The notes under the pieces: model-generated
Told to the model about the DNA's origin: nothing
What the model saw: the letters and a program-made list of their open reading frames with translations, nothing else
The model's database searches: none
In this document: piece by piece, positions 1 through 7,571 of the stretch
Layout: the number at the start of each line of letters is the position of its first letter
How positions within the stretch are numbered: the first letter of the stretch is position 1
Translations under genes and position numbers: made by a program
NCBI GenBank assembly: GCA_900771065.1
Contig: CAAGMP010000163.1
Span: 1-19,196, forward strand
Direction of reading: 5' to 3'
DNA length: 19,196 nucleotides
Source: an uncultured Acinetobacter sp.
GTDB lineage: Bacteria > Pseudomonadota > Gammaproteobacteria > Pseudomonadales > Moraxellaceae

Positions 1-2
1 GT

Positions 3-194
3 GATCGCCCACAACGTTCATTCGATGATCGTCCAAAACGTGATTTCGGTGATCGCCCACAACGTTCATTCGATGACCGTCCACAACGTGATTTCGGTGA
101 TCGTCCACAACGTTCATTCGATGACCGTCCAAAACGTGATTTCGGCGACCGTCCACAACGTTCATTCGATGACCGTCCAAAGCGCAGTTTTGGT
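3..194 (+). repeat. Tandem coding repeat, 24-bp unit in a 48-bp higher-order period
   Basis: Eight consecutive 24-bp units encode DRPQRSFD alternating with DRPKRDFG or DRPQRDFG; the last unit ends RSFG. At the DNA level the 48-bp pairs are almost identical, differing mainly at synonymous third positions (gat/gac, cgc/cgt, ggt/ggc) and at one Lys/Gln codon. The array probably starts upstream of the window. Confidence 0.9.
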
Positions 195-251
195 GGCGAA
201 GATCGTCCACGTCGTGAAGGCGGTGACCGTCGTCGCAAATTTAACGACTAA
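3..251 (+). CDS. C-terminal tail of an RNA-binding protein (5' end outside window)
   Basis: Read in the frame starting at base 3, this is an 82-codon open stretch ending in TAA at 249-251. It encodes eight tandem octapeptides of the form DRPxRxFx, then a short Gly/Arg-rich end finishing RRRKFND. Arg/Asp/Gly-rich, low-complexity tails of this kind occur at the C-terminus of bacterial DEAD-box RNA helicases and of RluB/RsuA-type pseudouridine synthases, where they help bind RNA. No catalytic domain is in the window, so the enzyme cannot be named. A longer open frame begins at base 1 and runs to 279, but it is a shadow of the repeat: its residues (H/N/V/I/S) are just the repeat shifted by one base and it runs into the terminator. 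That the tail is coding is fairly certain; the parent family is inferred. Confidence 0.75.
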   Translation, partial: DRPQRSFDDRPKRDFGDRPQRSFDDRPQRDFGDRPQRSFDDRPKRDFGDRPQRSFDDRPKRSFGGEDRPRREGGDRRRKFND

Positions 252-266
252 GTCTGTCTCTGATTT

Positions 267-297
267 AAAAAACCGATGATTATCATCGGTTTTTTTA
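267..297 (+). terminator. Rho-independent terminator of the upstream gene
   Basis: A GC-containing stem (ACCGATGA at 272-279 paired with TCATCGGT at 283-290) has a three-base TTA loop. It is extended by A/T pairs to 267-295 and followed by a run of seven T. It lies 15 bases after the stop codon of the tail-encoding gene. Confidence 0.9.
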
Positions 298-397
298 TTT
301 ATTTTATTTACTCATTTTTATATAAAAGATACTATAAGTAGGCATTAAACGTTTTTATCATGATTTGACTCACATTTCTTTTGAGCGAGAATACGCC

Positions 398-472
398 ATG
401 TTTTTACCTTATTTAAGCTTAATTTTATTGTGTTTTAATATTTTGTATTATGTTTATCAATTAATGATGTAG
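398..472 (+). CDS. Possible 24-residue hydrophobic peptide
   Basis: ATG at 398 opens a 24-codon frame (starting MFLPYLSLILLC) that ends with TAG at 470-472. The product would be almost entirely Leu/Ile/Phe/Tyr with no charged residue, so it could be a single membrane segment. A purine stretch (GAGCGAGA, 383-390) lies 7-14 bases before the ATG and could act as a ribosome site. AT-rich noncoding DNA often yields such frames by chance, so this is a weak call. Confidence 0.15.
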   Translation: MFLPYLSLILLCFNILYYVYQLMM

Positions 473-576
473 TGTTTATTTTCTGTTCTTTTTATACTTT
501 TTCTGATTCTTTGATAACAATTTAGCTGTGAATCCTTTATATTAAGCGAGCTGAATTTTTAGGAATCACCTCAGCT

Positions 577-1395
577 ATGAATAATCAACAACCTCAAAAA
601 CAGCCCGAATTGATTGTGGTCAATCAATTGAGCTTTAAGCGAGGGAAGCGTGTCATTTATGATAATGTGAGTTTAAAAATTCGTCGTGGTCAAATTACTG
701 CGATTATGGGACCATCTGGCACGGGTAAAACCACATTATTACGTTTAATTGGCGGACAATTGACACCTGATCATGGTGAAGTTTTACTTGATGGTAAAAA
801 TATTTTCAAAATGTCTCGTCAAGAATTGTTTGCAACGCGTGCGCGCATGGGCATGCTTTTCCAAAGTGGCGCATTATTTACCGATATGTCTGTGTATGAA
901 AATGTGGCGTTTCCGTTGCGTGCACACACTCAATTATCTGAACATTTAATTGCCGAATTGGTCAAACTTAAATTAGAAGCGGTGGGTCTGCGTGGAGCAG
1001 AGCATTTAATGCCATCTGAATTGTCGGGTGGTATGAATCGTCGGGTGGCATTAGCACGCGCGATTGCTTTAGACCCTGAGTTAATTATGTACGATGAACC
1101 TTTTGCAGGACAAGATCCAATTGTAAAAGGTGTATTGACCAGATTAATTCGTTCTTTACGTGAAGCTTTAGATTTAACCACAATTATTGTTTCACATGAC
1201 GTCCATGAAACATTGTCGATTGCCGATTATATTTATGTTGTTGCGGAAGGTAAAATTCAAGGTGAAGGCACACCTGAACAGCTACAGCAACATGCTTCAG
1301 CATTTGTTCAACAATTTTTAACAGGTTCAGAAAATGGTCCTGTCGATTATCAATTTACTCATCAAGCTTATTTGAGTGATGGAGCGGGCTCATGA
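577..1395 (+). CDS. mlaF: Phospholipid-transport ABC ATPase MlaF
   Basis: Cytoplasmic ATPase of the inner-membrane MlaFEDB complex, which moves phospholipids between the inner membrane and the periplasmic carrier MlaC and keeps the outer membrane asymmetric. The 272-residue protein has the full ABC set: Walker A GPSGTGKT (45-52), Q-loop Gln96, signature LSGGM (149-153, the MlaF/Ttg2A variant), Walker B with Asp173-Glu174 in MYDEPFAGQD, and H-loop His207. A C-terminal extension of about 25 residues follows the ABC fold; in MlaF homologues this region contacts the partner subunits. It is the first gene of the operon, and its stop codon overlaps the mlaE start (ATGA). Identification is secure from motifs plus the five-gene context. 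Confidence 0.97.
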   Translation: MNNQQPQKQPELIVVNQLSFKRGKRVIYDNVSLKIRRGQITAIMGPSGTGKTTLLRLIGGQLTPDHGEVLLDGKNIFKMSRQELFATRARMGMLFQSGALFTDMSVYENVAFPLRAHTQLSEHLIAELVKLKLEAVGLRGAEHLMPSELSGGMNRRVALARAIALDPELIMYDEPFAGQDPIVKGVLTRLIRSLREALDLTTIIVSHDVHETLSIADYIYVVAEGKIQGEGTPEQLQQHASAFVQQFLTGSENGPVDYQFTHQAYLSDGAGS

Positions 1396-2174
1396 ACGCA
1401 ATTGCATTACTTGGGCGTCGATTCATTCAGCGTATTCAAGGAATTGGTATTGCAACCTTGATGTTGTTGCAAGTCATTTTATCTATTCCAACATGGCAAG
1501 GGGTGAAATTATTTATTCATCAAATGTACCGCGTTGGTGTTTTATCTTTACTTATTATTGTGGTTTCAGGGTTATTTATTGGTGCTGTTTTGGGTCTTCA
1601 AATGTACAGCATTTTAGTGACCTTTGGTAGTGAGTCCATGTTAGGCACTGCAGTTGCCTTAACTTTACTGCGTGAATTGGCATCGGTTGTTGCGGCATTG
1701 CTGTTTGCTGGTCGAGCAGGTTCAGCTTTAACCGCAGAAATTGGTTTGATGAAAGCCACTGAACAATTATCAAGTATGGAAATGATTGGCGTTGACCCAT
1801 TAAAACGGGTGATTTCTCCACGTTTATGGGCTGGTATTTTTAGTTTACCTATGCTTTCTGTCATTTTTGCTGCGGTTGGTATTATGGGCGGGAAATTAGT
1901 CGGTGTGGATTTCCTTGGCTCAGATGAAGGTGCATTTTGGGGCAGTATGTCCAGTAGTGTCCAATTTTATGAAGATGTGTTTAATGGCACGATTGTAAAA
2001 AGTATTGTCTTTGCTTTTCTGTGTACATGGATTGCAGTTTATCAAGGTTATGCTTGTGTGCCGACATCAGAAGGCATTGCAACAGCAACAACCCGTACTG
2101 TTGTATATTCATCATTGTGTGTTTTAGGTTTTGATTTTGTGTTGACTGCGGTCATGTTTGGAGGTGTTCAATGA
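1392..2174 (+). CDS. mlaE: Phospholipid-transport permease MlaE
   Basis: Integral membrane subunit of the MlaFEDB transporter, 260 residues, the usual size. It begins with an amphipathic or interfacial helix (about 7-40), followed by several membrane segments (about 48-75, 90-108, 148-170, 200-222, 238-257). The conserved family stretch AEIGLMKATEQ (115-125), continuing through the ME-MIG-VDP region to 136, is the cytoplasmic coupling loop that meets MlaF. It overlaps mlaF and mlaD by four bases each (ATGA junctions), which implies translational coupling and fixed subunit ratios. Confidence 0.96.
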   Translation: MNAIALLGRRFIQRIQGIGIATLMLLQVILSIPTWQGVKLFIHQMYRVGVLSLLIIVVSGLFIGAVLGLQMYSILVTFGSESMLGTAVALTLLRELASVVAALLFAGRAGSALTAEIGLMKATEQLSSMEMIGVDPLKRVISPRLWAGIFSLPMLSVIFAAVGIMGGKLVGVDFLGSDEGAFWGSMSSSVQFYEDVFNGTIVKSIVFAFLCTWIAVYQGYACVPTSEGIATATTRTVVYSSLCVLGFDFVLTAVMFGGVQ

Positions 2175-2824
2175 AATCACGTGCAAGTGAATTGACCGTA
2201 GGAATTTTCGTTGTTTTATTTGGTATTGCATTGTTTTTCTTAGCAATGCGCGTCAGTGGTTTAGTTGGAACAACTTTAAATGACGGTTATCAAATGACGG
2301 CAAGCTTCGATAACATCAATGGCGTTAAACCACGTGCTAAAGTCACGTTAAGTGGGGTAAAAGTCGGTGAAGTAGACAGCATTTCACTTGATCCTGTGAC
2401 CCGTTTGGCAACAGTACATATGACTTTAGATGGTTCATTAACGTCATTTACACCAGAACAGTTAAAGCAAGTGCAAACAGAAGCTTTAGAAGAATTGAAA
2501 TATAGCACTGAGTATCAAGAAGCAACGCCAGAGCAACAAAAAGCACTAGAAAAACAACTGCTTGATAACATGAAAAACATCACCAATATTGATGAAGATG
2601 CTTACATTATGGTGGCAACCAACGGTTTATTAGGTGAAAAATATTTAAAAATTGTACCCGGTGGTGGTTTGAATTATTTCAAACGCGGTGATGAAATTAC
2701 CAATACGCAAAGTACGATGGAAATTGAAGATTTAGTTACGAAATTTATCACAGGTGGTTCAGATAAAGGGTCAGAATCAACTGATGACAAAACGACAAGT
2801 GAAGAAGTCACTTTTGTCGAATAA
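2171..2824 (+). CDS. mlaD: Membrane-anchored MCE protein MlaD
   Basis: Periplasmic, inner-membrane-anchored subunit that forms a hexameric MCE ring through which lipid passes. Of 217 residues, about 8-28 form one membrane anchor. The MCE domain follows (about 39-170), with the typical FDNINGVKPRAKV (46-58), GVKVGEV (62-68) and NGLLGEKYLKI (151-161). Between the strand ending near residue 88 and the strand resuming near 142 there is a charged, Gln/Glu/Lys-rich helical insert of roughly 50 residues. E. coli MlaD has only a short turn there. The tail (195-217) is polar, rich in Ser/Thr/Asp/Glu. It overlaps mlaE by four bases; mlaC starts 16 bases after its stop. Confidence 0.96.
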   Translation: MKSRASELTVGIFVVLFGIALFFLAMRVSGLVGTTLNDGYQMTASFDNINGVKPRAKVTLSGVKVGEVDSISLDPVTRLATVHMTLDGSLTSFTPEQLKQVQTEALEELKYSTEYQEATPEQQKALEKQLLDNMKNITNIDEDAYIMVATNGLLGEKYLKIVPGGGLNYFKRGDEITNTQSTMEIEDLVTKFITGGSDKGSESTDDKTTSEEVTFVE

Positions 2825-2840
2825 AATCGAGGATCAAGTC

Positions 2841-3485
2841 ATGAAAATGTTATTCAAACAAACTTTGGCGGCAAGTATTTTATCGTCAATGTTGGTCAGT
2901 GTAAGTTATGCAGAGACACCAGCAAATAACTTACCTAAAGAATCACCACCTGATTTTGTGAAGCGTGTTGCAGATGGCTTAATCAAACGTTTAAATACAG
3001 ATAAAGATAAATTAAAAGCCAATCCAAAATTAGCTGCTGCAATTGTACGTGATAATTTAGATCCTTATGTTGATGCAACTGCATTTACCCGAACCGTGAT
3101 GGGAACTTATGCTAATAAAAGCAGCCCTGAGCAGCGTGTACAGTTTGAGAAAAATTTGCGTCAAAATTTAATTGATAATTATGGTAGCTCTTTTTCGAAG
3201 TTTTCTAATCAAACTTACACCATGCGTCCATATAAAGACACAAAGAGTAAAAATCCTGTTGTAACCATTGATTTTATTGACCAAAAAGAAAAAACACCTG
3301 TTTCTTTCCAATTGGCTGCAAAAAATAATCAATGGAAAATTAAAAATATGAGCGTAGCGGGTATTGATTTAGGTTTGCAATTCCGCAATCAATTTGCAGC
3401 CAACGTTAAACGTAATGGTGGCAATATTGATAAAGCGATTGCTACTTTCAAACCTGATGCTGAAGCAGCAGTAGACAAGAAATAA
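2841..3485 (+). CDS. mlaC: Periplasmic phospholipid carrier MlaC
   Basis: Soluble periplasmic lipid shuttle of the Mla pathway (Ttg2D/Tol_Tol_Ttg2 family), carrying phospholipid between the outer-membrane MlaA complex and MlaFEDB. The product is 214 residues. It starts with a Sec signal peptide, a Lys-containing N-region and hydrophobic core ending in SYA, with probable cleavage after residue 24. The mature part has the usual Phe/Tyr-rich lipid-cavity segments (for example FVKRVADG and FIDQKEKTPVSFQL). I chose ATG 2841 because a good ribosome site (GAGGAT, 2829-2834) precedes it and the signal peptide then begins properly. An in-frame extension back to 2754 lies inside mlaD and would destroy the signal peptide. 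ATG 2847 is a possible alternative. Confidence 0.94.
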   Translation: MKMLFKQTLAASILSSMLVSVSYAETPANNLPKESPPDFVKRVADGLIKRLNTDKDKLKANPKLAAAIVRDNLDPYVDATAFTRTVMGTYANKSSPEQRVQFEKNLRQNLIDNYGSSFSKFSNQTYTMRPYKDTKSKNPVVTIDFIDQKEKTPVSFQLAAKNNQWKIKNMSVAGIDLGLQFRNQFAANVKRNGGNIDKAIATFKPDAEAAVDKK

Positions 3486-3496
3486 TAGGAATGCTT

Positions 3497-3784
3497 ATGA
3501 TTGAATGGGCTAATCAGGAATTATATTTGTCTGGAAAAATAGATTATCACAACGCTGAAACTTATTATCAGCGTGGTTTGGCGGAAATTCAGCGTCATAA
3601 AACCTATCCTATTGTAATTAATCTATCTAAACTCGAATATAGCAGTACTTTGACTTTAGCTGTGTTATTGCAATGGTTGCGTCAAACACCACAGGCACAA
3701 GGTTTGGTTTTTAAAGCGGTTCCTGAGAAGCTCAATAAAATCATTAAATCTTGTCATTTGCTTGATGATCTACAATTTGCGTAA
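3497..3784 (+). CDS. mlaB: STAS-domain protein MlaB
   Basis: Small cytoplasmic STAS-domain partner of MlaF that stabilises the transporter and tunes its ATPase. The product is 95 residues, with one STAS fold: strand ELYLSGKI, helix 18-33, strand PIVINLSKL, then the core helix segment SSTLTLAVLLQWL (49-61). ATG 3497 is preferred because AGGA at 3487-3490 sits six bases before it; the upstream in-frame ATG at 3491 directly abuts the AGGA. In E. coli MlaB the helix start reads DTAG with a functional Thr. Here, by hand alignment, the same place reads STLT, keeping a Thr but lacking the Asp and Gly. It is the last gene of the operon and ends at a strong terminator. Confidence 0.9.
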   Translation: MIEWANQELYLSGKIDYHNAETYYQRGLAEIQRHKTYPIVINLSKLEYSSTLTLAVLLQWLRQTPQAQGLVFKAVPEKLNKIIKSCHLLDDLQFA

Positions 3785-3786
3785 CT

Positions 3787-3817
3787 AAAAAAGCACTTCA
3801 ATTGAAGTGCTTTTTTT
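3787..3817. terminator. Bidirectional terminator between mlaB and corA
   Basis: A perfect palindrome centred at 3801/3802 (AAGCACTTCA then TTGAAGTGCTT around the centre) is flanked by A and T runs. Both strands give a stem followed by a T tract. It lies just after the mlaB stop, and its end touches the corA stop codon (3816-3818). Confidence 0.93.
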
Positions 3818-4832
3818 AAATCCATTTTTTCCAACGGAAGTAAATTAAAGGTCCAATAAAAAATAATATAATAATCAAACTCACCATAATAAAACTGGTT
3901 GTGCCGTGAGCAAAAGGCAAAACATCGGTGTTCATACCATAAATACTAGCAACTAGCATAGGTGGCGCAAGCATACTTGGTAAAATAGAGAAGCGGCGAA
4001 TTGTGTCATTTTGTTCGGTATTAATAAAACCCGAAGTGGTGTCTAATAAGAAGCGAACTTTTTGAAATAAAAAGGCATCATGTTCAACTAAAGAACGAAC
4101 GTCTTCGCTCAGTTCACGAATATCGGCATCATAAATATGACTACCTAAAGCCCGTGGACGCGCTAAAAAAGTTAAAACACGTCGTAAATCAATTAAGCAC
4201 AGTTGAGCTTTACCTAATGTATCTTCAAGTTGTGCTAATCGGGTAATCATGTCATCTAAATCAAGTACTGTTTCGCGATGACGATTATTCAATACTTCAG
4301 TAGAATATTTTTCTAAATCTTTGTGAATATCTTCTAAAATATCCGCAAGTTCATCGAGTTTGGCTTCAAGTAACCCAATTAAAATCCAAGTTGCATCTTT
4401 ATAATCAACATCATAATCATTGCGTCGTGCACGTGCACGAAAGGCACGAAAAGAAGCCAATTTACCACCACGTAAAGTAAATAACCGATCTTTATGTAAA
4501 ATAAAGGCAACGGTTTGTACGTTGGCTAAAATGTCAAAATTTTCATCTGCATGGACAGTTTCATCATGAAAACTTTTATTTTTAGTTAAAAAATAGGTGC
4601 TGATATGCAAAATTCCATCATCATCGCGGTAAAAACGTGCCGATGAGGAAATATCTTCTAAAGATTTGAGTGTGGGTAAATTTTGTCCGTAGGCATCTAA
4701 AATCCATTGCTGTTCTTCTTGTGAAGGTGCAATTAAATCGAGCCAAACTAAATCACGATCAAGGTCAAAGCCACCATTGATGGTGATATCTTGTAAACTA
4801 CCGCGCTCTGTGGCATAAAAAGCTTCAAGCAT
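3816..4832 (-). CDS. corA: CorA-family divalent metal ion transporter
   Basis: Inner-membrane pentameric channel or transporter of the CorA/ZntB family, normally moving Mg2+ (also Co2+/Ni2+, or Zn2+ for ZntB-type members). The 338-residue protein has a large acidic cytoplasmic N-terminal domain and a long coiled stalk helix (about 155-280). Two C-terminal membrane segments follow (about 283-298 and 314-332), with the signature YGMN (298-301) at the end of the first. The chain ends with a basic KKW stretch, as is typical. AGGAG lies a few bases before the ATG. It follows comF with a 47-base gap and may be the last gene of a recG-comF-corA transcript. Family is certain; the exact metal cannot be read from the sequence, so the symbol is provisional. 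Confidence 0.88.
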   Translation of the reverse strand: MLEAFYATERGSLQDITINGGFDLDRDLVWLDLIAPSQEEQQWILDAYGQNLPTLKSLEDISSSARFYRDDDGILHISTYFLTKNKSFHDETVHADENFDILANVQTVAFILHKDRLFTLRGGKLASFRAFRARARRNDYDVDYKDATWILIGLLEAKLDELADILEDIHKDLEKYSTEVLNNRHRETVLDLDDMITRLAQLEDTLGKAQLCLIDLRRVLTFLARPRALGSHIYDADIRELSEDVRSLVEHDAFLFQKVRFLLDTTSGFINTEQNDTIRRFSILPSMLAPPMLVASIYGMNTDVLPFAHGTTSFIMVSLIIILFFIGPLIYFRWKKWI

Positions 4833-4879
4833 TTAAGGTGCTCCTTGGCGCAGTTTGAATCATCATCATACTACAAAAA

Positions 4880-5509
4880 CTAAATGGCATTCGCAACGCA
4901 GCAGGCATACACTTTTTGGCAGCCTAAATGTTCCAAACTTTGTTTCAGTGCATTTAATGATGCTCCTGTCGTGACGACATCATCTAAAATTAAAACGCGA
5001 CGATAAATTTTTTTAGGTTTCCGTGCAAGAAAAAATTGCTTTTGTATATTGTCTAAGCGTTCTAGACGATTCAAGCCTTTTTGTTGCATTTGTTTATGAC
5101 GCAAAAGCGGCTGCCAAATGGGAATATTTAGCTGTTTTGACAATATTTTTGCTAGTAAAACAGTCTGATTATAGCCACGCTCAGTTAAACGATCATGAGA
5201 AATTGGCATTGGAACAATCGCTTGAACTTTTGGAAGATTTAATTGCAATAAACTAGCTGCTAAAAGCGCTTGATAATGCAATTGTTGTTCGTATTTAAAC
5301 TGATGAATGATTCGATTAATTGGATAATCATAACGACAAGCAACCCAAATGGATAAATCTTGTTTTTGAATCAGATCTTTTTGCCAAGGTAAACTATGCC
5401 AACAATCTAGGCAAACACTGTGTTGCGCAACGGTTGCACTGTGACAAAGTTGACAATGCAAAAAAGGTTGCAAATATTTTTGTGCATGTTGAAACAATAA
5501 GTTAAACAT
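4880..5509 (-). CDS. comF: ComF-family phosphoribosyltransferase-like protein
   Basis: ComF/GntX family: an N-terminal zinc-ribbon-like segment joined to a phosphoribosyltransferase fold. Relatives are needed for DNA uptake in competent bacteria. In the 209-residue product, Cys19, Cys22, Cys33 and Cys36 form the paired CxxC zinc site. RGYNQ (111-115) is a family motif, and LILDDVVTTGAS (173-184) is the PRPP-binding loop. ATG 5509 is chosen; ATG 5515 (two residues longer) is equally possible. Longer in-frame starts up to 5611 lie deep inside recG and are rejected. The start overlaps the end of recG by eight bases and has no clear ribosome site, suggesting coupling to recG translation. A role in competence is inferred from the family. 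Confidence 0.88.
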   Translation of the reverse strand: MFNLLFQHAQKYLQPFLHCQLCHSATVAQHSVCLDCWHSLPWQKDLIQKQDLSIWVACRYDYPINRIIHQFKYEQQLHYQALLAASLLQLNLPKVQAIVPMPISHDRLTERGYNQTVLLAKILSKQLNIPIWQPLLRHKQMQQKGLNRLERLDNIQKQFFLARKPKKIYRRVLILDDVVTTGASLNALKQSLEHLGCQKVYACCVANAI

Positions 5510-7541
5510 AAGCATACCGAGGGGCTTGAGGCAACCAACGCTGTAACAACGCTTGAGCATGTTCAGGATATTGTTGCAGTAATTGTTGTGCAACCGCATG
5601 AGCTTGATCAAGTAAATGATGATCGCGTTCTAACTTAGCAATTTTAAAACCCAATTCACCTGTTTGTTTTGTGCCGAGTAATTCACCCGGTCCACGGATT
5701 TCCAAATCTTTTTCTGCAATTAAAAAACCATTGTTGGTTTCACGCATAATACTTAAACGTTCTTGACCATTTTTAGATAAAGGCTGTTTATACAACAAAG
5801 TACAAAAGCTTGCTGTTGAACCACGTCCAACTCGTCCACGTAACTGATGCAATTGTGATAAACCGAGACGTTCTGAATTTTCAATCACCATTAAAGAGGC
5901 ATTTGGAACATCCACACCCACTTCAATAACCGTGGTTGCCACCAATAGTTGTAATTGTTGTTGTTTAAATTGTTGCATGACTTGCTGTTTTTCTTCAGCT
6001 TTCATTTTGCCGTGAATTAAACCCACTTTAAGTTGAGGATATTTTTGTTGAATTTCCTCAAAAGTGACTTGAGCTGCTTGCGCATCTAAACTTTCCGATT
6101 GCTCTACTAAAGTACAAACCCAATAGGCTTGTTTGCCCTGCATGCAGTTTTGCGCAATTCGATCTAATACGGCATTACGTCGTTCAAGTGGTACAGCTAA
6201 GGTTTGAACGGGCGTTCGATTAGGAGGTAACTCATCAATAATCGAAGTATCTAAATCAGCATAAGCAGACATGGCTAAAGTTCTAGGAATAGGCGTTGCT
6301 GTCATAACCAATTGATGCGGCGTAGTATTTTTTCCACCTTTATTGCGTAACGCTAAACGTTGATCGACTCCAAAACGATGCTGTTCATCAATAATCACCA
6401 AACCCAATTGAGCAAATTGGAGTTGTTCTTGGAACAACGCATGTGTGCCAATAACTAGTTGAGCTGTACCCGTTAGAATATCATTTTCGATTTGAGTACG
6501 TTGTTTACCTTTATGTTTACCTGAAAGCCAAACGGTGTGCAAATCGAGCAAATCGAACCATTTTTTGAACGTTAAATAATGCTGTTCCGCTAAAATTTCT
6601 GTAGGTGCCATCAGTGCAACTTGCCAACCTGCTTCTAAAGCATGACAAGCCGAAATGGCGGCAACTAAAGTCTTTCCTGCGCCAACATCACCTTGTACTA
6701 AACGCAACATGGGTTGACTCAATTGCAAATCTTGTGCAATTTCAGCACAAACTCGCTGTTGTGCTTGGGTCATTTGAAAGGGTAATTGCTTTAAAATGCT
6801 AGTTGCATAATGTTGACTTGGTTTAAAACAAGGCGCTGCAATCGCTTGAATATAAGCACGACGAGTTAACAAACTGATTTGATGAGCCACCAATTCTTCA
6901 AAAATCAGGCGTTGTAATGCAGGGTGAGCGCCCTGCATTAATTGCAACATATTGGCATTGAAGGGCGGATAATGTAAATAGTGCAAAGCTTCTTTTAAAG
7001 CATAACCATTGCTAAATTTTTGCGGTAATAACTCAGGAATATCTGCGCTATATTGTGTAAATGCTTGTTGTACAAAGTCCCGAATTTTGGCTTGAGATAA
7101 GCCCTCAGTACTGGGATAAATTGCCGTAAGCTGCATTTTTTGATTGAGCGATGTGATTTCCAATAATTCAGGATGATAAAGTTCTAACCCACGCGCGCCG
7201 ACACGGACTTCACCAAAAATACGCAATGGTTGATGAAGTTGAATACGATCGGTAATCCCTTTGTAAATATGGTAAAAACGCAAAGTGACTTTGCCAAAGT
7301 CATCGGCTAATGTAACTGCCATTGATTTACGTTTTCCTGCTGGAAAATCAATGCCTGTCACCGTACCCTCAAGTAAATAACTACGTCCAACTACCAATTG
7401 GTGCATAGGAATAAGCGTAGTTCGATCTTCATAGTCACGTGGCAGATGAAACAGTAAATCATCTGTTGTAAAAATATGTAGTTTTTCAAGCAGTGTTGCC
7501 GCAGCATGACCCACGCCTTTTAATTGCTGAATGGCAGCCAT
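5502..7541 (-). CDS. recG: ATP-dependent DNA helicase RecG
   Basis: Superfamily 2 double-strand DNA translocase that remodels stalled replication forks and branched recombination intermediates. The 679 residues are close to the usual length (E. coli about 693). The N-terminal wedge/OB domain covers about 1-240. The helicase core has Walker A GDVGAGKT (284-291), the APTEILAEQH region (312-321), Walker B DEQH (385-388), motif III TATP (414-417) and motif VI QLRGRVGRG (566-574). A C-terminal RecG segment follows. A good ribosome site (AGGAA) precedes ATG 7541. It overlaps comF downstream and is divergent from the SDR gene, with only 30 bases between start codons. Confidence 0.97.
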   Translation of the reverse strand: MAAIQQLKGVGHAAATLLEKLHIFTTDDLLFHLPRDYEDRTTLIPMHQLVVGRSYLLEGTVTGIDFPAGKRKSMAVTLADDFGKVTLRFYHIYKGITDRIQLHQPLRIFGEVRVGARGLELYHPELLEITSLNQKMQLTAIYPSTEGLSQAKIRDFVQQAFTQYSADIPELLPQKFSNGYALKEALHYLHYPPFNANMLQLMQGAHPALQRLIFEELVAHQISLLTRRAYIQAIAAPCFKPSQHYATSILKQLPFQMTQAQQRVCAEIAQDLQLSQPMLRLVQGDVGAGKTLVAAISACHALEAGWQVALMAPTEILAEQHYLTFKKWFDLLDLHTVWLSGKHKGKQRTQIENDILTGTAQLVIGTHALFQEQLQFAQLGLVIIDEQHRFGVDQRLALRNKGGKNTTPHQLVMTATPIPRTLAMSAYADLDTSIIDELPPNRTPVQTLAVPLERRNAVLDRIAQNCMQGKQAYWVCTLVEQSESLDAQAAQVTFEEIQQKYPQLKVGLIHGKMKAEEKQQVMQQFKQQQLQLLVATTVIEVGVDVPNASLMVIENSERLGLSQLHQLRGRVGRGSTASFCTLLYKQPLSKNGQERLSIMRETNNGFLIAEKDLEIRGPGELLGTKQTGELGFKIAKLERDHHLLDQAHAVAQQLLQQYPEHAQALLQRWLPQAPRYAYV

Positions 7542-7571
7542 ATTTCCTCAACTTATTTCGGTTTCAATTGT

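Larger units (their letters stand above)
252..576. other. AT-rich gap before mlaF; promoter region
   Basis: This 325-base stretch holds the terminator at 267-297 and then AT-rich DNA that should contain the mla promoter. The best candidate I see is TTGACT (365-370) with GAGAAT (387-392) at 16-bp spacing, which is weak and unconvincing. A tiny hydrophobic frame (398-472) also lies here. No RNA gene or operator was recognised. The mlaF ribosome site is AGGA at 561-564, somewhat far (12 bases) from its ATG. Confidence 0.5.

Noticed and set aside
1..279. A 92-codon open frame from base 1
   Set aside because: It is the repeat-coding gene read one base off; its composition is the shifted repeat and it runs into the terminator. 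The real frame starts at base 3 and ends at 251.
271..291. GATGATTATCATC resembling part of a Fur box
   Set aside because: The symmetry is that of a terminator stem directly after a stop codon and before a T run, and the full Fur-box repeat pattern is not met.
2754..2840. N-terminal extension of mlaC inside mlaD
   Set aside because: It would bury the signal peptide; the good ribosome site and signal sequence fix the start at 2841.
5516..5611. N-terminal extension of comF inside recG
   Set aside because: The extra residues are the recG 3' end read in another frame; ComF proteins begin shortly before the zinc cysteines.
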